Source of the DNA: Gammaproteobacteria bacterium UBA2955
Lineage (GTDB): Bacteria > Pseudomonadota > Gammaproteobacteria > Pseudomonadales > Azotimanducaceae
Length of the DNA stretch: 6,015 nt
Assembly (NCBI GenBank): GCA_002348825.1
Contig: DEBN01000122.1
Span: 1 to 6,015, forward strand
Direction of reading: 5' to 3'
Shown: positions 5,675 through 6,015 of the stretch, in pieces
Position numbering within the stretch: position 1 is the first letter of the stretch
Layout of the letters: each line of letters opens with the position of its first letter
The notes under the pieces: model-generated
What the model was told of the DNA's origin: nothing
Databases searched by the model: none
The model's input: the letters and a program-made list of their open reading frames with translations, nothing else
Position numbers and translations under genes: made by a program

Positions 5675-6015
5675 ATGGCGGTGACAGTTTTCCGCCGGGC
5701 GCAAGAGAGAGGCGATAAGGTCTCTTTGAAAACGAAGATCATTTACGGTCTTGGAGAGATGCCTGGCAGCCATATGAACAGTGCCATCGGCACACTGCTG
5801 GCCCTTTATTACAATCAAATCCTCGGGGTCTCGGCAAGCACCATCGCTATAGGCATGGGGGTCGCTTTATTCATCGACGCTGTGTCCGACCCACTCGTCG
5901 GCTCTTATTCCGACAATCTGCAAACCAGATTAGGGCGCCGGCACCCTTTAATGTACGCCGCTGCCGCGCCTCTGGGTATTTTCATGGCACTGCTGTTCGC
6001 GCCTCCTGACGGGCT
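5675..6015 (+). CDS. GPH-family (MelB-like) MFS cation symporter, N-terminal part, cut by the window edge
   Basis: 113 complete codons are visible; family members are usually about 450 residues, so roughly three quarters lies beyond the edge. The start, after a polar N-terminus of about 20 residues, enters a first membrane segment containing YGLGEMPGS (24-32) and ALYYNQILGVS (43-53). A second hydrophobic segment ends in DAVSDPLVGSYSD (68-80), and GRRHP (87-91) opens the next. The Asp-Pro-x-x-Gly...Ser-Asp...Gly-Arg-Arg signature of the loop between helices 2 and 3 is diagnostic of the glycoside-pentoside-hexuronide:cation symporter family. It is an inner-membrane carrier that would bring in a substrate with H+ or Na+. 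Many bacterial GPH members next to oxygenase genes are not sugar transporters, so import of the Rieske enzyme's substrate is a reasonable inference from the 30-base spacing, not something the sequence proves. Confidence 0.9.
   Translation, partial: MAVTVFRRAQERGDKVSLKTKIIYGLGEMPGSHMNSAIGTLLALYYNQILGVSASTIAIGMGVALFIDAVSDPLVGSYSDNLQTRLGRRHPLMYAAAAPLGIFMALLFAPPDG

Noticed and set aside
1..6015. Mobile element, CRISPR array, tRNA or rRNA gene
   Set aside because: No transposase or integrase motifs, no evenly spaced repeats and no recognisable tRNA or rRNA segments were found on either strand; the only clear direct repeat is the 9-bp pair at 4219-4239.

Overview
The window carries six protein-coding genes that look real, five complete and one cut by the right edge. 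Base composition (balanced to moderately GC-rich), the Shine-Dalgarno sites, an apparent lipoprotein and the mix of families suggest a Gram-negative proteobacterium, possibly a marine or soil gammaproteobacterium with a large catabolic repertoire. The taxon is inference; no rRNA or marker gene is present.

Layout. Positions 1-332 hold no convincing complete gene: at most the last codons of a plus-strand gene, two small hairpins and the upstream region of the next gene. A plus-strand phytanoyl-CoA dioxygenase-like (PhyH) Fe(II)/2-oxoglutarate oxygenase occupies 333-1196. It converges, with a 27-base gap, on a minus-strand group. In transcription order that group is a theta-like glutathione S-transferase (4203-3445), a zinc-free medium-chain NADP-dependent oxidoreductase (3320-2301) and a putative lipoprotein alpha/beta-hydrolase of the esterase type (2258-1224). 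Divergently from the GST runs a plus-strand pair: a Rieske-type ring-hydroxylating oxygenase alpha subunit (4454-5644) and, 30 bases later, the start of a GPH-family (MelB-like) MFS transporter (5675 to the edge). The 250-base GST/Rieske divergent region has a candidate extended -10 promoter for the GST and a 9-bp direct repeat that could be an operator.

Together the genes look like part of a catabolic or detoxification locus for a small, probably hydrophobic or esterified organic compound. The transporter would import it, the esterase would cleave an ester at the envelope, the Rieske and PhyH enzymes would oxygenate it, the oxidoreductase would reduce an enone or similar double bond, and the GST would handle electrophilic intermediates. 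Each family assignment rests on visible motifs; the shared pathway is inference, and the substrate cannot be read from the sequence.

Two minus-strand starts were moved inward from the longest reading frame. For the hydrolase the longest frame opens with TTG, but an ATG five codons in has a GGGAG site and gives a clean lipoprotein signal. For the GST an ATG 30 codons in has a GGAGGT site and begins exactly at the first beta strand of the fold. No tRNA, rRNA, CRISPR array, insertion sequence or transposase was seen.
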